From Tetragonia tetragonoides (taxonomy: Eukaryota > Streptophyta > Magnoliopsida > Caryophyllales > Aizoaceae): a stretch of DNA of 64,000 bases. Both the position numbers and the translations under genes were made by a program. The notes under the pieces are model-generated. The model searched no databases, was not told the DNA's origin, and saw only the letters and a program-made list of their open reading frames with translations. The DNA lies in assembly GCA_038025085.1 (NCBI GenBank), contig CM076141.1:23622501-23686500 (forward strand). Reading direction: 5' to 3'. Shown piece after piece: positions 60,330 to 64,000 of the stretch. Position 1 is the stretch's first letter, and each line of letters begins with the position of its first letter.

Positions 60330-62870
60330 CAAGAATGTGTTAAATTACAAACAAGCTTCAACTCAAGCTTTTGAATGCATTTACGCGTTTTAAAAGCTCA
60401 TACGAGTAGGGTGAAAGAGATTTGAGTTCTTTTGTGTTGTATATTAAGAGAAAGCATCCAAATAATTTGTTTGCATTCATTTTGAGTGTGAAACTACACC
60501 TAGGATATTTACATGTACAAACAAGCTTCAACTCAAGCTTTTGAATGTATTTACGCGTTTTAAAAGCTCATACGAGTAGGGTGAAAGAGATTTGAGTTCT
60601 TTTGTGTTGTATATTAAGAGAAAGCATCCAAATACTTTGTTTGCATTCATTTGAGTGTGAAACTACACCTAGGATATTTACAAGTACAAACAAGCTTCAA
60701 CTCAAGCTTTTGAATGTATTTACGCGTTTTAAAAGCTCATACGAGTAGGGTGAAAGAGATTTGAGTTCTCTTGTGTTATCTAGTAAGAGAAAGCATCCAA
60801 ATACTTTGTTTGCATTTATTTGAGTGTGAAACTACACCTAGGATGTTTACAAGTACAAACAAGCTTCAACTCAAGCTTTTGAATGTATTTACGCGTTTTA
60901 ACAGCTCTTACGACTAGGGTGATAGAAATTGAGTTCTTGTGTGTTGTATATTAAGAGAAAGCATCCAAATACTTTGTTTGCATTCATTTGAGTGTGAAAC
61001 TACACCTAGGATGTTTACAAGTACAAACAAGCTTCAACTCAAGCTTTTGAATGTAGTTACGCGTTTTAAAAGCTCATACGAGTAAGGTGAAAGAGATTTG
61101 AGTTCTTTTGTGTTGTGTATTAAGAGAAAGCATCCAAATACTTTGTTTGCATTCATTTGAGTGTGAAACTACACCAAGAATGTGTTAAATTACAAACAAG
61201 CTTCAACTCAAGCTTTTGAATGCATTTACGCGTTTTAAAAGCTCATACGAGTAGGGTGAAAGAGATTTGAGTTCTTTTGTGTTGTATAGTAAGAGAAAGC
61301 ATCCAAATACTTTGTTTGCATTCATTTGAGTGTGAAACTACACCTAGGATGTTTACAAGTACAAACCACCTTCAACTCAAGCTGTTGAATGAATTTACGC
61401 GTTTTAACAGCTCTTACGACTAGGGTGATAGAAATTGAGTTCTTGTGTGTTGTATATTAAGAGAAAGCATCCAAATACTTTGTTTGCATTCATTTGAGTG
61501 TGAAACTACACCTAGGATGTTTACAGTTACAAACAAGCTTCAACTCATGCTTTTGAATTCATTTACGCGTTTTAAAACCTCATACGAGTAGGGTGAAAGA
61601 GATTTGAGTTCTCTTGTGTTGTATAGTAAGAGAAAGCATCCAAATACTTTGTTTGCATTCATTTGAGTGTGAAACTACACCTAGGATGTTTACAAGTACA
61701 AACAAGCTTCAACTCAAGCTTTTGAATGTATTTACGCGTTTTAAAAGCTCATACGAGTAGGGTGAAAGAGATTTGAGTTCTTTTGTGTTGTATATTAAGA
61801 GAAAGCATCCAAATACTTTGTTTGCATTCATTTGAGTGTGAAACTACACCAAGAATGTGTTAAATTACAAACAAGCTTCAACTCAAGCTTTTGAATGCAT
61901 TTACGCGTTTTAAAAGCTCATACGAGTAGGGTGAAAGAGATTTGAGTTCTTTTGTGTTGTATATTAAGAGAAAGCATCCAAATAATTTGTTTGCATTCAT
62001 TTTGAGTGTGAAACTACACCTAGGATATTTACATGTACAAACAAGCTTCAACTCAAGCTTTTGAATGTATTTACGCGTTTTAAAAGCTCATACGAGTAGG
62101 GTGAAAGAGATTTGAGTTCTTTTGTGTTGTATATTAAGAGAAAGCATCCAAATAATTTGTTTGCATTCATTTGAGTGTGAAACTACACCTAGGATATTTA
62201 CAAGTACAAACAAGCTTCAACTCAAGCTTTTGAATGTATTTACGCGTTTTAAAAGCTCATACGAGTAGGGTGAAAGAGATTTGAGTTCTCTTGTGTTATC
62301 TAGTAAGAGAAAGCATCCAAATACTTTGTTTGCATTTATTTGAGTGTGAAACTACACCTAGGATGTTTACAAGTACAAACCACCTTCAACTCAAGCTGTT
62401 GAATGAATTTACGCGTTTTAACAGCTCTTACGACTAGGGTGATAGAAATTGAGTTCTTGTGTGTTGTATATTAAGAGAAAGCATCCAAATACTTTGTTTG
62501 CATTCATTTGAGTGTGAAACTACACCTAGGATTTTTACAGTTACAAACAAGCTTCAACTCATGCTTTTGAATTCATTTACGCGTTTTAAAACCTCATACG
62601 AGTAGGGTGAAAGAGATTTGAGTTCTCTTGTGTTGTATAGTAAGAGAAAGCATCCAAATACTTTGTTTGCATTCATTTGAGTGTGAAACTACACCTAGGA
62701 TGTTTACAAGTACAAACAAGCTTCAACTCAAGCTTTTGAATGTATTTACGCGTTTTAAAAGCTCATACGAGTAGGGTGAAAGAGATTTGAGTTCTTTTGT
62801 GTTGTATATTAAGAGAAAGCATCCAAATACTTTGTTTGCATTCATTTGAGTGTGAAACTACACCAAGAAT
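60330..62870 (+). repeat. Segmental copies spaced 1,520 and 1,014 bp
   Basis: About 60330-60835 recurs at 61850-62355 (offset 1,520), marked by an extra T in CATTTTGAGTGTG (60478 and 61998), GGATATTTACATG and TGTTATCTAGTAAG. About 61360-61850 recurs at about 62374-62864 (offset 1,014), marked by ACAAACCACC and TTTTAAAACCTCATACG (61574 and 62588). The two duplications interlock. Confidence 0.8.
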
Positions 62871-64000
62871 GTGTTAAATTACAAACAAGCTTCAACTCAT
62901 TTGAGTGTGAAACTATACCTAGGATGTTTACAGTTACAAACAAGCTTCAACTCAAGCTTTTGAATGCATTTACGTGTTTTAAAAGCCCATACGAGTAGGG
63001 TGAAAGAGACTTGAGTTCTTTTGTGTTGTATATTAAGAGAAAGCATCCAGATACTTTGTTTTCATTCATTTGAGTGTGAAACTACACCTAGGATGTTTAC
63101 AAGTACAAACAAGCTTCAACTCAAGCTGTTGAATGAATTTACGCGTTTTAACAGCTCTTACGACTAGGGTTATAGAAATTGAGTTCTTGTGTGTTGTATA
63201 TTAAGAGAAAGCATCCAAATACTTTGTTTGCATTCATTTAAGTGTGAAACTACACCTAGGATGTTTACAAGTACAAACAAGCTTCAACTTAAGCTTTTGA
63301 ATGTAGTTACGCGTTTTAAAAGCTCATACGAGTAGGGTGAAAGAGATTTGAGTTCTTTTGTGTTGTATATTAAGAGAAAGCATCCAAATACTTTGTTTGC
63401 ATTCATTTGAGTGTGAAACTACACCAAGAATGTGTTAAATTACAAACAAGCTTCAACTCAAGCTTTTGAATGCATTTACGCGTTTTAAAAGCTCATACGA
63501 GTAGGGTGAAAGAGATTTGAGTTCTTTTGTGTTGTATAGTAAGAGAAAGCATCCAAATACTTTGTTTGCATTCATTTGAGTGTGAAACTACACCTAGGAT
63601 GTTTACAAGTACAAACAAGCTTCAACTCAAGCTGTTGAATGAATTTATGCGTTTTAACAGCTCTTACGACTAGGGTGATAGAAATTGAGTTCTTGTGTGT
63701 TGTATATTAAGAGAAAGCATCCAAATACTTTTTTTTCATTCATTTGAGTGTGAAACTATACCTGGGATGTTTACAGTTACAAACAAGCTTCAACTCAAGC
63801 TTTTGAACGCATTTACGCGTTTTAAAAGCTCATACGAGGAGGGTGAAAGAGACTTGAGTTCTTTTGTGTTGTATATTAAGAGAAAGCATCCAGATACTTT
63901 GTTTTCATTCATTTGAGTGTGAAACTACACCTAGGATGTTTACATTTACAAACAAGCTTCAACTCAAGCTTTTGAATGCATTTACGCTTTTTAAAAGCTC

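Larger units (their letters stand above)
33668..64000 (+). repeat. Satellite array, right segment
   Basis: About 180 monomers, all in the forward orientation, running off the window end. Three classes alternate: the AGTTAC class, the AAGTAC/AACAGCT class (168 bp) and the CCAAGAATGTGTTAAATTAC class (for example 46131-46299, 169 bp). From about 42 kb onward monomers are more alike and higher-order repeats are clearer than in the left part; the T-run/GCACCC variant is frequent near 35.6-38.6 kb and I did not see it further right. No host gene. Frames of about 73 codons recur here only because monomers with GAGGAG instead of GAGTAG stay open. Confidence 0.97.

Noticed and set aside
1..64000. Regular repeats as a CRISPR array
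   Set aside because: The unit of about 169 bp is contiguous without unique spacers and has no cas genes; the plant retroelements show it is eukaryotic satellite.

Overview
The window looks like plant nuclear heterochromatin, probably from a eudicot centromere or pericentromere. About 51.7 kb of the 64 kb is one AT-rich tandem satellite with a monomer of about 169 bp, roughly 300 copies, nearly all in the same orientation. Two young LTR retrotransposon insertions interrupt it. I saw no tRNA, rRNA, CRISPR or ordinary host gene. The species cannot be named from the sequence alone.

Layout. 1-6251: satellite, fairly mixed in monomer type. 6252-12066: a complete Ty3/gypsy element of 5,815 bp with 662-bp LTRs, a TAGGA target-site duplication, primer-binding site, polypurine tract and one uninterrupted 1,500-codon gag-pol frame. 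Its LTR ends (TGATG...CATCA), a pol frame running 57 codons into the 3' LTR, and its satellite location point to the CRM (centromeric retrotransposon) chromovirus clade. 12067-27149: satellite with nested segmental duplications and one short inverted piece at 22670-22798. 27150-33667: a non-autonomous element in the tandem form LTR-internal-LTR-internal-LTR, bounded by a single AAAGA duplication. Each internal region carries a gag-like frame with no pol enzymes. 33668-64000: satellite again, increasingly regular to the right, with higher-order repeats, the clearest being a 1,912-bp unit present nearly three times.

How the parts relate. Both elements share terminal motifs (TGATG...CATCA) and the same initiator-tRNA-Met-type primer-binding site, so an autonomous CRM element could plausibly supply enzymes to the gag-only element; this is inference. 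Removing each element plus one copy of its target duplication restores a normal monomer, so both entered existing satellite. LTR differences are low: 4 of 662 sites for the CRM element and about 8 of 871 between the outer LTRs of the tandem element. These are recent insertions into a still-evolving array.

Most notable beyond the elements: every well-formed monomer holds an imperfect 10-bp-arm inverted repeat around a 13-bp loop containing ACGCGT, and the two main monomer classes differ by a matched pair of changes in the two arms that keeps the pairing.
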